A stretch of DNA of 12,718 nt from an uncultured Collinsella sp. (GTDB lineage: Bacteria; Actinomycetota; Coriobacteriia; Coriobacteriales; Coriobacteriaceae): positions 1-12,718 of the forward strand of contig CAAFQT010000090.1 in the NCBI GenBank assembly GCA_900765185.1, read 5' to 3'. Positions within the stretch are counted from its first letter, which is position 1, and each line of letters opens with the position of its first letter. The notes beneath the pieces were generated by a model. That model saw only the letters and a program-made list of their open reading frames with translations. It was not told the origin of the DNA and made no database searches. This document shows positions 7,275 to 12,718 of this stretch, one piece after another. The position numbers were made by a program, and so were the translations under genes.

Positions 7275-7760
7275 ATGGCATCACTGGAAGTCGGCAAGGT
7301 TCAAATCTATACAGGCGACGGCAAGGGCAAGACGACGTCTGCGCTGGGGCTCGCGCTGCGCGCCACGGGCTATGGACTTAACGTGCTCATGCTTTAGTTA
7401 GCCAAGAAGCTGCACTGCGCCGAACACGATGCCGCACCGCTCCTGGGACTGCGCATTGTACAGGCCGACCGTGACACGCCCGAGGCTTGCGCCGCACAGA
7501 TCATGGAGCTCGCATGCGAGCAGATTAGCCAGGTCGACGTTCTGATTCTGGACGAACTCGGCGAGGCCATGCGCCGCGGCTTCGTGACGCGCGAGGATGT
7601 CGAGGAACTGATTGCGATGAAACCCGACACCACAGAGCTCATACTGACCGGCCGCGGCCTGCTGCCCCTCGCGGACCTCGCCGACCTGGTCACCGAAATG
7701 CGTCCCATCAAACATTACTTCGACGAAGGCCTCCTAGCCCGTCAAGGCATCGAATACTAG
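7275..7760 (+). pseudogene. cobO: Corrinoid adenosyltransferase (CobO/BtuR family) interrupted by an in-frame TAG
   Basis: Read as one frame this encodes about 161 residues of an ATP:corrinoid adenosyltransferase, which attaches the adenosyl group during B12 coenzyme formation. The P-loop GDGKGKTTSALG is at 14-25. After the stop the frame continues with VDVLILDELGEAM (Walker B), LTGRG, ADLVTEMRPIKH and the terminal GIEY, all family signatures. Codon 41 (7395-7397) is TAG where the family normally has the Gln of QF, and the next codon is TTA (Leu) instead of Phe. The first product would be 40 residues, holding only the P-loop. An internal ATG at 7503 could start an 85-residue C-terminal piece without ATP binding. 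No frameshift or deletion is seen, so the lesion looks recent. The ribosome binding site is weak (AGACAGAG before ATG). The gene is shorter than classical BtuR between the P-loop and Walker B. Confidence 0.85.
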
Positions 7761-7786
7761 CCATTGCGGACGTCCCCAATGGCTAG
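7757..7786. repeat. 30-bp near-perfect palindrome holding both stop codons of convergent genes
   Basis: CTAGCCATTG (7757-7766) is the exact reverse complement of 7777-7786. The centre CGGACGTCCC contains the 8-bp palindrome GGACGTCC. The cobO TAG (7758-7760) and the MATE-gene TAG (7783-7785) occupy mirror positions in the two arms. No U tract follows on either strand, so it is not a standard intrinsic terminator. A bidirectional 3'-end hairpin, or an inserted short repeat that supplied both stops, is possible. Confidence 0.8.
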
Positions 7787-9132
7787 GCGGTGGCGCGGCC
7801 TAGCCAGTAGCCGCTGTGGTGATAGATGGTGAACATCGTAGCCGTAATGAGCCAGGTTACGGGGTAGACCAGCAGTAGATGCTCGAGCGACGGATCGAAG
7901 GGCATGATCGCAAACACCCAGATCACCCTGAGCACAACGGTGCCAAAAATCGTGAGCATCATAGGCTGCAAGCTCACACCGGCACCGCGAATAGAGCCCG
8001 ACGCGTTCTCGATAATCGAGAAGATCGCGTAGAACGGTGCAATGAAATGGATGATAGTCGTGGTGTAGGACGAAATTGCGACGTCATCGATAAACAGGCG
8101 CGACAGCGGGCCCGAGAACACCAGCAGCACAGCGGACAAACCGCCGATAAGCACAAACGACAGCGCGAGCGACGTGTGATAGCCCTTACGCATACGCTCG
8201 TAATTGCGAGCGCCAAAGTTCTGTGCCGAGAACGTGGTGATCGAAACGCCCAGTGCCTCAGTAACCATCCAGATAATGCCATCCAAACGGCCGGAAAGGC
8301 CCCAAGCAGTCGTGACGTCGGCGCTAAACGAATTCACCGACACCTGAATCAGCACGTTCGAGATCGAATAGGCGGCCGATTGGAAACCCAGAGGCAGGCC
8401 GCACGAGATCATGCTCTTGCAAATACTGCGGTCGATACGAAGCTTAGAAAGCGAAAGACGCCATGCACCCGGAGCACGCATCATGCGAATCACAATCAAA
8501 GTGGCATTACAACAGATGGTCAGCGCCACTGCGATACCGCAGCCCAGAGCTTCCATATGCAACACCGAAACAAAGATGATATCAAGCACCACATTCACAA
8601 AGCAGCCAGAGGCAATAATGACCGCCGGCCCGCGCGTGTCGCCCACGGCGCGCAGCAGCGCGGTTCCCATGTTGAGCAGCAGCGCCGCAACCATCGCGGC
8701 AAAATAGCAGCGGGCATAGGCCACGCCCTCGGCAAGCAGCTCGTGTGGCGTGTTCATCAAAACGAGCATCGGCTCAACAAACACCATGCCGAGAATGGAA
8801 ATGACGATGCCGCCTGCCAGCGCGAGCGTCATAGCCGTATGGACCGAGCGGCTCAGACGCTCATCATCGTGTTGACCAAAAAACTGACCGGTGATAACGG
8901 CACATCCGGCGCCGACTCCGACACAAAAACCAATGCAGAGTTCGGTGAGCACCATCGTGGCCTGGATACCGCCCAGCGCGAGCTTGCCGCCAAACTGGCC
9001 GACGATATACGTACCGATAAGCGTGTAAGCCTGTTGAAAAAACGAACTAAAGAAGATGGGGACGCACAGCGACAGCAGCTGTTGCCAAATGACACCCTGC
9101 GTTACATCGATAGCCGTAGATTTCTTAGCCAC
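7783..9132 (-). CDS. MATE family multidrug/cation antiporter
   Basis: The protein has 449 residues with about twelve hydrophobic segments in two homologous halves, the MATE (NorM/DinF-like) architecture. These proteins export organic cations and drugs across the inner membrane using Na+ or H+ gradients. Family marks include an N-terminal LLSLCVPIFFSSFFQQAY, the loop TALLRAVGDTRGP followed by a membrane segment with NVVLDIIFVSV, and the corresponding second-half loop SGSIRGAGVSLQP. The substrate cannot be told from sequence. The start is GTG at 9130-9132 (MAKKSTAIDV), just after GGGGAGGGC; the TTG codons upstream (to 9165) lie before that ribosome binding site. It is downstream of the RNA methyltransferase gene with a 125-bp gap, so it may have its own promoter, but none is clear. 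It converges on the cobO remnant and shares the palindrome at 7757-7786. Confidence 0.93.
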   Translation of the reverse strand: MAKKSTAIDVTQGVIWQQLLSLCVPIFFSSFFQQAYTLIGTYIVGQFGGKLALGGIQATMVLTELCIGFCVGVGAGCAVITGQFFGQHDDERLSRSVHTAMTLALAGGIVISILGMVFVEPMLVLMNTPHELLAEGVAYARCYFAAMVAALLLNMGTALLRAVGDTRGPAVIIASGCFVNVVLDIIFVSVLHMEALGCGIAVALTICCNATLIVIRMMRAPGAWRLSLSKLRIDRSICKSMISCGLPLGFQSAAYSISNVLIQVSVNSFSADVTTAWGLSGRLDGIIWMVTEALGVSITTFSAQNFGARNYERMRKGYHTSLALSFVLIGGLSAVLLVFSGPLSRLFIDDVAISSYTTTIIHFIAPFYAIFSIIENASGSIRGAGVSLQPMMLTIFGTVVLRVIWVFAIMPFDPSLEHLLLVYPVTWLITATMFTIYHHSGYWLGRATA

Positions 9133-9200
9133 ACGCCCTCCCCGCCAACGTATGTTAAACAACAAAACGGCAATTTAAGACCAAAGCCAATATCAGCTTA

Positions 9201-9246
9201 GCACCGACTGGCGTCGACCGAAACACCCCGAATCAGAGCCAGGTGC
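9201..9246. repeat. Interrupted inverted repeat upstream of the MATE gene
   Basis: On plus, GCACC (9201-9205) plus TGGC (9209-9212) pair with GCCAGGTGC (9238-9246), leaving a 3-base bulge and a 25-base loop. It lies in the 125-bp gap between the methyltransferase stop and the MATE start. There is no U tract. It could be a weak terminator, a regulatory structure or chance. Confidence 0.3.
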
Positions 9247-9257
9247 GAAATATCTGC

Positions 9258-10172
9258 CTAGTGATACAAACCCGGCTGGTAGTGATACTCATTGCTCACG
9301 TGCGGGCACAGCTGCCAAAAGGCGACGGCGCTCGCCGCGGCCACGTTAAGCGAATCGACCCCGTGCGCCATCGGAATGCGCACCGCGTGGTCACAGCCGG
9401 CAATGGTCTTGGCGCCCAAGCCGGCACCCTCGGTACCCATAAAGATTGCCAAGCGATCAATCTCCTGCAGCACGGGATCGTCCAGCGATACGGAATCGTC
9501 CGTCAACGCCATAGCGGCACACGAAAAACCGGCATCGTGCAACGCGCTCAGACCATCATGCGGCCACACACGAGCCTCGCTGCCAATGCGCGTCCACGGC
9601 ACCTGAAACACGGTGCCCATGCTCACGCGGGCCGAGCGACGGTACAGCGGGTCGCAGCACGTCGGGCTGACCAAAATACCGTCAACGTTCAATGCGGCAG
9701 CCGAGCGGAAAATCGCGCCAACATTGGTGTGATCAACAATACCCTCAAGCACGCACACGCGCACCGGACGACCCCCCGCCGCCTCGACGACGCCGCCCAA
9801 GAACTCATCAACCGGAATCTGACGCGGGCGACGGAACGCCGCCAGCGCGCCGCGCGTCACGTTAAAGCCCGTCAACTGCTCCATGAGCTCCATGGAGGCC
9901 ACGAACACGGGAACCGGACCCGCTCCCTCGCGCACGACAAGCTGGTCAAACAGCGGCATCATCTGATCGAGCCAGCGTTCGCCCAAAAGAAAGCTCACCG
10001 GCTGGTATCCGGCACGGACCGCGCGCTCGATAACCTTGGCGCTCTCGGCGATAAAGATGCCCTTTTGCGGCTCCAGCACGCAGCGCAGCTCGCGCTCGGT
10101 CAGTCGCACGTAGGCATCGAGCCGCCCGTCCTCAAGCGAATCAATTCGCAGAACCTCAACGGCATCAGTCAT
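9258..10172 (-). CDS. SpoU/TrmH family RNA 2'-O-methyltransferase
   Basis: The protein has 304 residues. The C-terminal half is a SPOUT (alpha/beta knot) domain with all three SpoU motifs: motif 1 HTNVGAIFRSAAAL (148-161; Asn150, Arg156), motif 2 IFMGTEGAGL (243-252; Glu248), and motif 3 RIPMAHGVDSLNVAAASAVAFW starting at 265 (Ser274, Asn276). The enzyme transfers methyl from SAM to a ribose 2'-OH in tRNA or rRNA; which RNA is unknown. The N-terminal part resembles the substrate-binding domain of rRNA-type members, with ESAKVIERAVRAGYQPVSFLL (43-63). I chose ATG at 10170-10172 (MTDAVEVLRI). The upstream ATG at 10205 overlaps a good extended -10 and has no Shine-Dalgarno. The chosen start has only a distant AAAGAAGGG, so it is not certain. 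It lies downstream of thyA-folA in the same direction with its own likely promoter. Confidence 0.9.
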   Translation of the reverse strand: MTDAVEVLRIDSLEDGRLDAYVRLTERELRCVLEPQKGIFIAESAKVIERAVRAGYQPVSFLLGERWLDQMMPLFDQLVVREGAGPVPVFVASMELMEQLTGFNVTRGALAAFRRPRQIPVDEFLGGVVEAAGGRPVRVCVLEGIVDHTNVGAIFRSAAALNVDGILVSPTCCDPLYRRSARVSMGTVFQVPWTRIGSEARVWPHDGLSALHDAGFSCAAMALTDDSVSLDDPVLQEIDRLAIFMGTEGAGLGAKTIAGCDHAVRIPMAHGVDSLNVAAASAVAFWQLCPHVSNEYHYQPGLYH

Positions 10173-10204
10173 AGCAGCCAGCCCGCACCCTTCTTTGCAG
10201 CACA

Positions 10205-10213
10205 TCTATACCA
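10205..10213 (-). promoter_or_regulatory. Extended -10 promoter element before the RNA methyltransferase gene
   Basis: On the minus strand the sequence reads TGGTATAGA, a TGn extended -10 with TATAGA. The -35 region is poor. Transcription would start near 10198, leaving a leader of about 26 bases before ATG 10172 and placing the upstream ATG (10205) inside the promoter. Confidence is moderate because only one element is good. Confidence 0.45.
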
Positions 10214-10218
10214 AACGA

Positions 10219-10237
10219 GGCGACGCTAAGCGCCGCC
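10219..10237 (-). terminator. Possible weak terminator after folA
   Basis: On the minus strand GGCGGCGC pairs with GCGTCGCC (one G-T pair) around a 3-base TTA loop, followed by TCGTTTGG. The stem is GC-rich but the U tract is poor. It is 44 bases past the folA stop and just before the methyltransferase promoter candidate. Confidence 0.4.
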
Positions 10238-10281
10238 CCATGCATTCAATCAACCCGATGATACCGTTCGCGCCAGGCGAT

Positions 10282-10800
10282 TTACGCCCCAACGCGACGA
10301 TACGTCACGAACTCATAATCGACGCCCTCATCGCCCTCGCCCGAGGCAATCGTGGCAACCCCGCCACGCCACGCAATCTCCCACGCGGGATCGGCGTCCA
10401 AGTCGGGAAAGTACGTGTCCACGGCATGGGTGCAGTGGTTATGCGTGACCTCGGCCTCCACGCAGTACGGCAAAAATTGCCGATAGACATCGCCGCCGCC
10501 GATCACCCACGCAACGGGCTCATCGGCAACCGCAGCGAGCGCCTCGTCGATGCTATGCACCACGTCGACGCCCTCGGGAGCAAAGCTCTCGTCGCGGGTG
10601 AGCACGATATTGCGGCGGTTCTTGAGCGGACGCCCGCCGGGAAAACTCAGTAGCGTCTTGCGCCCCATAATGACCGGGCAACCCTTGGTGCACGCCACAA
10701 AATGGCGCATGTCGGCGCGATTGGACACCACCATGTCGCCCTCGCACCCAATGCCCCAGTCGTCACACACGGCGACGATGGCAGATAGCTTACAAGTCAT
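10282..10800 (-). CDS. folA: Dihydrofolate reductase
   Basis: The protein has 172 residues. It reduces dihydrofolate to tetrahydrofolate with NADPH, regenerating the folate oxidised by thymidylate synthase. Family features in order are AIVAVCDDWGIGCEGDMV (8-24), the catalytic acidic residue as Asp30 in RADMRHF, VIMGRKTLLSFPGGRPL (43-59), NIVLTR (64-69) and the NADPH-binding VIGGGDVYRQFLP. The start is ATG at 10798-10800 (MTCKLSAIV), five bases after AGGTGG. A GTG three codons upstream lies inside that ribosome binding site. The gene follows thyA after nine bases, and its Shine-Dalgarno overlaps the thyA stop (TAGGTGG), so the two are surely cotranscribed and probably translationally coupled. 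This is the classical thyA-folA operon. Confidence 0.96.
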   Translation of the reverse strand: MTCKLSAIVAVCDDWGIGCEGDMVVSNRADMRHFVACTKGCPVIMGRKTLLSFPGGRPLKNRRNIVLTRDESFAPEGVDVVHSIDEALAAVADEPVAWVIGGGDVYRQFLPYCVEAEVTHNHCTHAVDTYFPDLDADPAWEIAWRGGVATIASGEGDEGVDYEFVTYRRVGA

Positions 10801-10809
10801 GAGCGCCAC

Positions 10810-11658
10810 CTACACCGCAATGGGAATGTTCTTGACCTGCGGGCCGTGCTCGTAGCCCTCCACGATCAGGTCGTCCATCGTAAACGCATAGAAATCGTGC
10901 ACGTCGGGGTTAAGCGTTACCTTGGGCGCCGCAAACTGCGGACGCTCGATAAGCTCACGGACGATATCGACATGACGGTCGTAAATGTGGGCATCGGCAA
11001 TCACATGCAGCAGCTCGCCGGGAATCATATCGACCGACTGCGCGACCATCATCAGCAAAATGGCGTACTGGCACACGTTCCAGTTGTTCGCGGCCAAAAT
11101 GTCCTGACTGCGCTGGTTGAGAATCATGTTGAGTGTTGGCTTATCGTCCTGCGGGCGCTGCGTAACGTTATAGGTCACGCTGTACGCGCACGGATACAAG
11201 TGCATTTCGGACAGGTCGCTAAACACGTACGTGTTGGTCATGATGCGGCGGCTGTACGGCGTATGCTTAAGGTCGTACAGCACACGGTCCATCTGGTCAA
11301 AATCGCCCTCGGCATAATGGCTTTTCTGACCAATCTGGTACCCGTATGCCTTGCCGATGGAGCCGGTCTCGTCGGCCCACTCGTCCCAAATATGGCTGTT
11401 GAGGTCATGAACGTTATTGGACTTCTTTTGATAGATCCACAGGATCTCGTCCATGGCAGACTTGAGGGCCGTACGACGCAGGGTAAGCGCCGGAAACTCC
11501 TCACGCAAGTCATAGCGTGCCGTAACGCCAAAGTTTTTAATGGTATAGGCAGGGGTGCCGTCCTCCCACACCGGACGGACCTTCTGGCCCTCGGTGGTGG
11601 TGCCGTGGTCCAGAACATCGCGGCACATGGTTACAAACTGCTGATCAGCCTTACTCAT
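10810..11658 (-). CDS. thyA: Thymidylate synthase (ThyA type)
   Basis: The protein has 282 residues. It methylates dUMP to dTMP using 5,10-methylene-tetrahydrofolate and releases dihydrofolate, the substrate of the FolA encoded next. The nucleophile is Cys157 in HLYPCAYS. The downstream phosphate- and substrate-binding stretch reads NQRSQDILAANNWNVCQY (181-198), with Asn194 at the conserved pyrimidine-contacting position. Later come HVIADAHIYDRHVDIV and a C-terminus ending in IPIAV, which matches the usual hydrophobic end that closes the active site. The residue after the catalytic Cys is Ala rather than the His of E. coli ThyA. That and overall look resemble the Bacillus subtilis ThyA branch (PCVY). 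The start is ATG at 11656-11658, behind a strong AGGAGG. It is the first gene of the thyA-folA operon and divergent from the DUF134-NifX gene. Confidence 0.97.
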   Translation of the reverse strand: MSKADQQFVTMCRDVLDHGTTTEGQKVRPVWEDGTPAYTIKNFGVTARYDLREEFPALTLRRTALKSAMDEILWIYQKKSNNVHDLNSHIWDEWADETGSIGKAYGYQIGQKSHYAEGDFDQMDRVLYDLKHTPYSRRIMTNTYVFSDLSEMHLYPCAYSVTYNVTQRPQDDKPTLNMILNQRSQDILAANNWNVCQYAILLMMVAQSVDMIPGELLHVIADAHIYDRHVDIVRELIERPQFAAPKVTLNPDVHDFYAFTMDDLIVEGYEHGPQVKNIPIAV

Positions 11659-11673
11659 TGACCCTCCTGTCGG

Positions 11674-11687
11674 TAGCCTATAGGCTA
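11674..11687. promoter_or_regulatory. 14-bp perfect palindrome at the thyA-folA transcription start
   Basis: TAGCCTATAGGCTA is a perfect 14-bp palindrome 16 bases upstream of the thyA ATG. With the -10 candidate at 11694-11699, the predicted start of transcription falls at its edge. It could therefore be a repressor operator, or fold in RNA as a 5-bp stem with a UAUA loop at the very 5' end. Which one cannot be told from sequence. Confidence 0.6.
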
Positions 11688-11693
11688 TTTTTT

Positions 11694-11720
11694 ATTCTAG
11701 CCTAGGTGCGCGAGTGTCGG
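11694..11720 (-). promoter_or_regulatory. Candidate thyA-folA promoter
   Basis: On the minus strand TAGAAT (11694-11699, five of six to consensus) has CCGACA (11715-11720, four of six) 15 bp upstream. The spacing is short. The -35 lies in a small inverted repeat (AGTGTC at 11713-11718 with GACACT at 11725-11730), which might be a further operator. Confidence 0.45.
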
Positions 11721-11795
11721 ATTGGACACTTAGTCCGGCACATGCAATGCACGACAGCGCGGCTCCGCAATCGCACACACAACTCCTCTGCATTT

Positions 11796-11810
11796 TCTGA
11801 CATATGTCAA
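11796..11810. promoter_or_regulatory. Upstream TGACATATGTCA operator-like site
   Basis: The core TGACATATGTCA (11798-11809) is a perfect 12-bp palindrome. The 15 bases 11796-11810 are the exact reverse complement of 11850-11864. It lies just upstream of the candidate -35 of the DUF134-NifX gene. Confidence 0.7.
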
Positions 11811-11817
11811 TAATGCC

Positions 11818-11845
11818 TTGCGCCACGCCATGCATGCGTTATTCT
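11818..11845 (+). promoter_or_regulatory. Candidate promoter of the DUF134-NifX gene
   Basis: TATTCT (11840-11845) is a possible -10 with TTGCGC (11818-11823) 16 bp upstream. Transcription would start near 11852, within the second operator-like site. The element matches are only fair. The perfect TTGACA at 11850 is too close to the start codon to serve as a -35. Confidence 0.4.
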
Positions 11846-11849
11846 ATTG

Positions 11850-11864
11850 TTGACATATGTCAGA
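11850..11864. promoter_or_regulatory. Downstream TGACATATGTCA operator-like site
   Basis: The core is at 11851-11862 and is identical to the upstream core; centres are 53 bp apart. The site ends 12 bases before the ATG and covers the predicted transcription start. That position suits repression, and pairing with the upstream site on one helix face suits cooperative binding or a small loop. Confidence 0.7.
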
Positions 11865-11876
11865 TTTGGAGAGTGT

Positions 11877-12641
11877 ATGGCAGGAAGACGCGAAAAATTG
11901 CGCCGCGTTGGGATCATCCCCGAATATCGCGGCTTTACCCCCGACGGCCTTACCAGCGGCGACGCTATCGACATGACGGTCGACGAACTCGAGGTCCTGC
12001 GCCTCTGCGACCTGGAAGGCCTCAATCAGGAGGAAGTCGCCCAGCGCATGGGCATTGCCCGCGCCACGGTGGCGTCAATCTGCAGCCGCGCGCATCGCAA
12101 GGTGGCAAACGCGCTGGTCAACGGGCGGGCGCTCAGTATCGAGGGCGGCAATATCGCATACTCCCCCATCACCACGACGACGGCCGCATGGCCAGCAAAG
12201 GAGGTCGGCACCATGAGGGTGGCAACGACGTACGACAACGGCAACATCTTTATGCACTTTGGCCGCAGCGAACAGTTCAAGATCTACGACATCCAGGATG
12301 GCAAGGTGCTCAACGAGCAGGTCGTGGGCACCGGTGGCACCGGCCACGGCGCCTTGGCGGGCCTGCTCGCCAACGGTGGCGTTGACACGCTCATCTGCGG
12401 CGGCATCGGCGGCGGGGCCATCAACGCGCTCACCCAGGCCGGCATCACGGTCTATGCGGGCGCCCAGGGCAGCTGCGACGCCTGCGTCGAGGCCCTCATT
12501 GCAGGCAAGCTCGCTCAGACCGGCGAGGCCACCTGCGACTGCCATGGCCACGACCACGAGCACGCCCATGAGCACGGCGAGTCCTGCGGCTGCCACGGCC
12601 ATCACGACCACGACAGGCACGAGAGCTGCGGCTGCCACTAG
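11877..12641 (+). CDS. DUF134 HTH - NifX/NifB-like cofactor domain - His/Cys-tail fusion protein
   Basis: The protein has 254 residues in three parts. Residues 1-92 are a DUF134 domain, from MAGRREKLRRV through TVDELEVLRLCDLEGLNQEEVA and a sigma-region-4-like helix-turn-helix (about 48-75) to ALSIEGG. Residues 113-212 match the dinitrogenase iron-molybdenum-cofactor (NifX/NafY/NifB C-terminal, MTH1175-like) fold, with HFGRSEQFKIYDI (127-139), GHGALAGLL (156-164) and GVDTLICGGIGGGA (168-181). Residues 220-254 are a tail with 12 His and 6 Cys, including CDCH (220-223), CGCH (237-240) and CGCH (251-254), the last ending the protein. Such domains bind metal or Fe-S cofactors in nif and non-nif settings; the ligand here is unknown. 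No nif genes are visible. ATG at 11877 follows GGAG by five bases. Inferred role: a cofactor- or metal-responsive DNA-binding protein that may control its own promoter through the TGACATATGTCA pair. Confidence 0.88.
   Translation: MAGRREKLRRVGIIPEYRGFTPDGLTSGDAIDMTVDELEVLRLCDLEGLNQEEVAQRMGIARATVASICSRAHRKVANALVNGRALSIEGGNIAYSPITTTTAAWPAKEVGTMRVATTYDNGNIFMHFGRSEQFKIYDIQDGKVLNEQVVGTGGTGHGALAGLLANGGVDTLICGGIGGGAINALTQAGITVYAGAQGSCDACVEALIAGKLAQTGEATCDCHGHDHEHAHEHGESCGCHGHHDHDRHESCGCH
12197..12215 (+). promoter_or_regulatory. Internal Shine-Dalgarno and in-frame ATG inside the DUF134-NifX gene
   Basis: AAAGGAGGT (12197-12205) stands eight bases (counted from GGAGG) before ATG at 12213-12215, which is codon 113 in frame. 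It is stronger than the ribosome binding site of the whole gene. Starting there would give a 142-residue protein made of the NifX-like domain and the His/Cys tail, without the DNA-binding domain. The domain boundary falls exactly at this ATG. Confidence 0.65.
12534..12638 (+). repeat. Imperfect coding repeats of the CxCH tail
   Basis: Three units start at the TGC codons at 12534, 12585 and 12627. GCGGCTGCCAC occurs exactly in the second and third, and TGCGACTGCCATGGCCA in the first resembles TGCGGCTGCCACGGCCA in the second. His codons fill the spacers, which suggests the tail grew by local duplication. Beyond the stop, 12642-12718 contains the palindrome GGCACGTGCC (12643-12652) and no gene I can support. 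Confidence 0.6.
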
Positions 12642-12718
12642 CGGCACGTGCCCTGGCGCAAGCACGCTTCCACGTGTGTGACAACCTGCGAACAAACGGC
12701 GAAGGCCGCCTGGAGTAC

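Noticed and set aside
7395..7397. TAG in cobO as pyrrolysine or programmed readthrough
   Set aside because: The family has Gln there, no stem-loop or Pyl machinery is seen, and a nonsense mutation is simpler.
5296..7401. 701-codon open frame on plus opposite ftsH
   Set aside because: It is a shadow of ftsH with repetitive low-information composition, and no ribosome binding site or domain.
7879..9201. 440-codon open frame on plus opposite the MATE gene
   Set aside because: The Arg/His/Gln-rich translation is the antisense of membrane helices. The minus frame has clear MATE motifs.
11850..11877. TTGACA at 11850 as a -35 with GTGTAT as -10
   Set aside because: Transcription would start inside the coding sequence. 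The hexamer is explained by the operator-like palindrome.
12075..12695. 206-codon open frame on minus opposite the DUF134-NifX gene
   Set aside because: The Ala/Val-rich translation is the antisense of the Gly/His-rich plus protein.
1..12718. tRNA, rRNA, CRISPR array, insertion sequence or prophage genes
   Set aside because: I scanned the intergenic spaces on both strands. I found no tRNA-like cloverleaf, no regularly spaced repeats and no transposase, integrase or phage protein.

Overview
The window is GC-rich bacterial chromosome. The gene set, GTG starts behind strong Shine-Dalgarno sequences, a T-box-controlled ileS, a short CobO and a DUF134-NifX fusion best fit a Coriobacteriia gut actinobacterium, probably Collinsella. 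That assignment is inference from gene style; no 16S or marker search was possible.

Layout. At the left edge is the 5' end of lspA (minus), preceded by a terminator and by ileS (minus). ileS is headed by a complete transcriptional T-box leader with an AUC isoleucine specifier. Divergent from it is a GldA-type iron-containing alcohol dehydrogenase (plus), which converges on a DUF523 gene (minus) through a long bidirectional hairpin. The DUF523 gene lies directly behind the terminator of ftsH (minus). Divergent from ftsH is a corrinoid adenosyltransferase gene (plus) interrupted by an in-frame TAG at codon 41. It converges on a MATE transporter gene (minus) through a palindrome that contains both stop codons. 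Next come, all on minus, a SpoU/TrmH-type RNA methyltransferase and a tight thyA-folA pair for dTMP synthesis and folate recycling. Divergent from thyA, at the right edge, is a 254-residue fusion (plus): a DUF134 helix-turn-helix domain, a NifX/NifB-like cofactor-binding domain, and a His/Cys tail with three CxCH motifs.

Most of the window is housekeeping: translation, lipoprotein processing, membrane proteolysis, and thymidylate and folate metabolism. The most unusual part is the right end. The DUF134-NifX gene is preceded by two inverted copies of a 15-base sequence centred on TGACATATGTCA, 53 bp apart (about five helical turns), placed around a candidate promoter. Inside the gene, a near-perfect Shine-Dalgarno stands before an in-frame ATG that would release the NifX-plus-tail half alone. 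This looks like an autoregulated metal- or Fe-S-cofactor-responsive regulator that may also make a separate binding protein. That reading is inference. Other points of note are the cobO nonsense codon, the tandem hairpins inside the T-box expression platform, the perfect palindrome at the presumed thyA-folA transcription start, and the stop-codon-containing hairpins at both convergent gene junctions.
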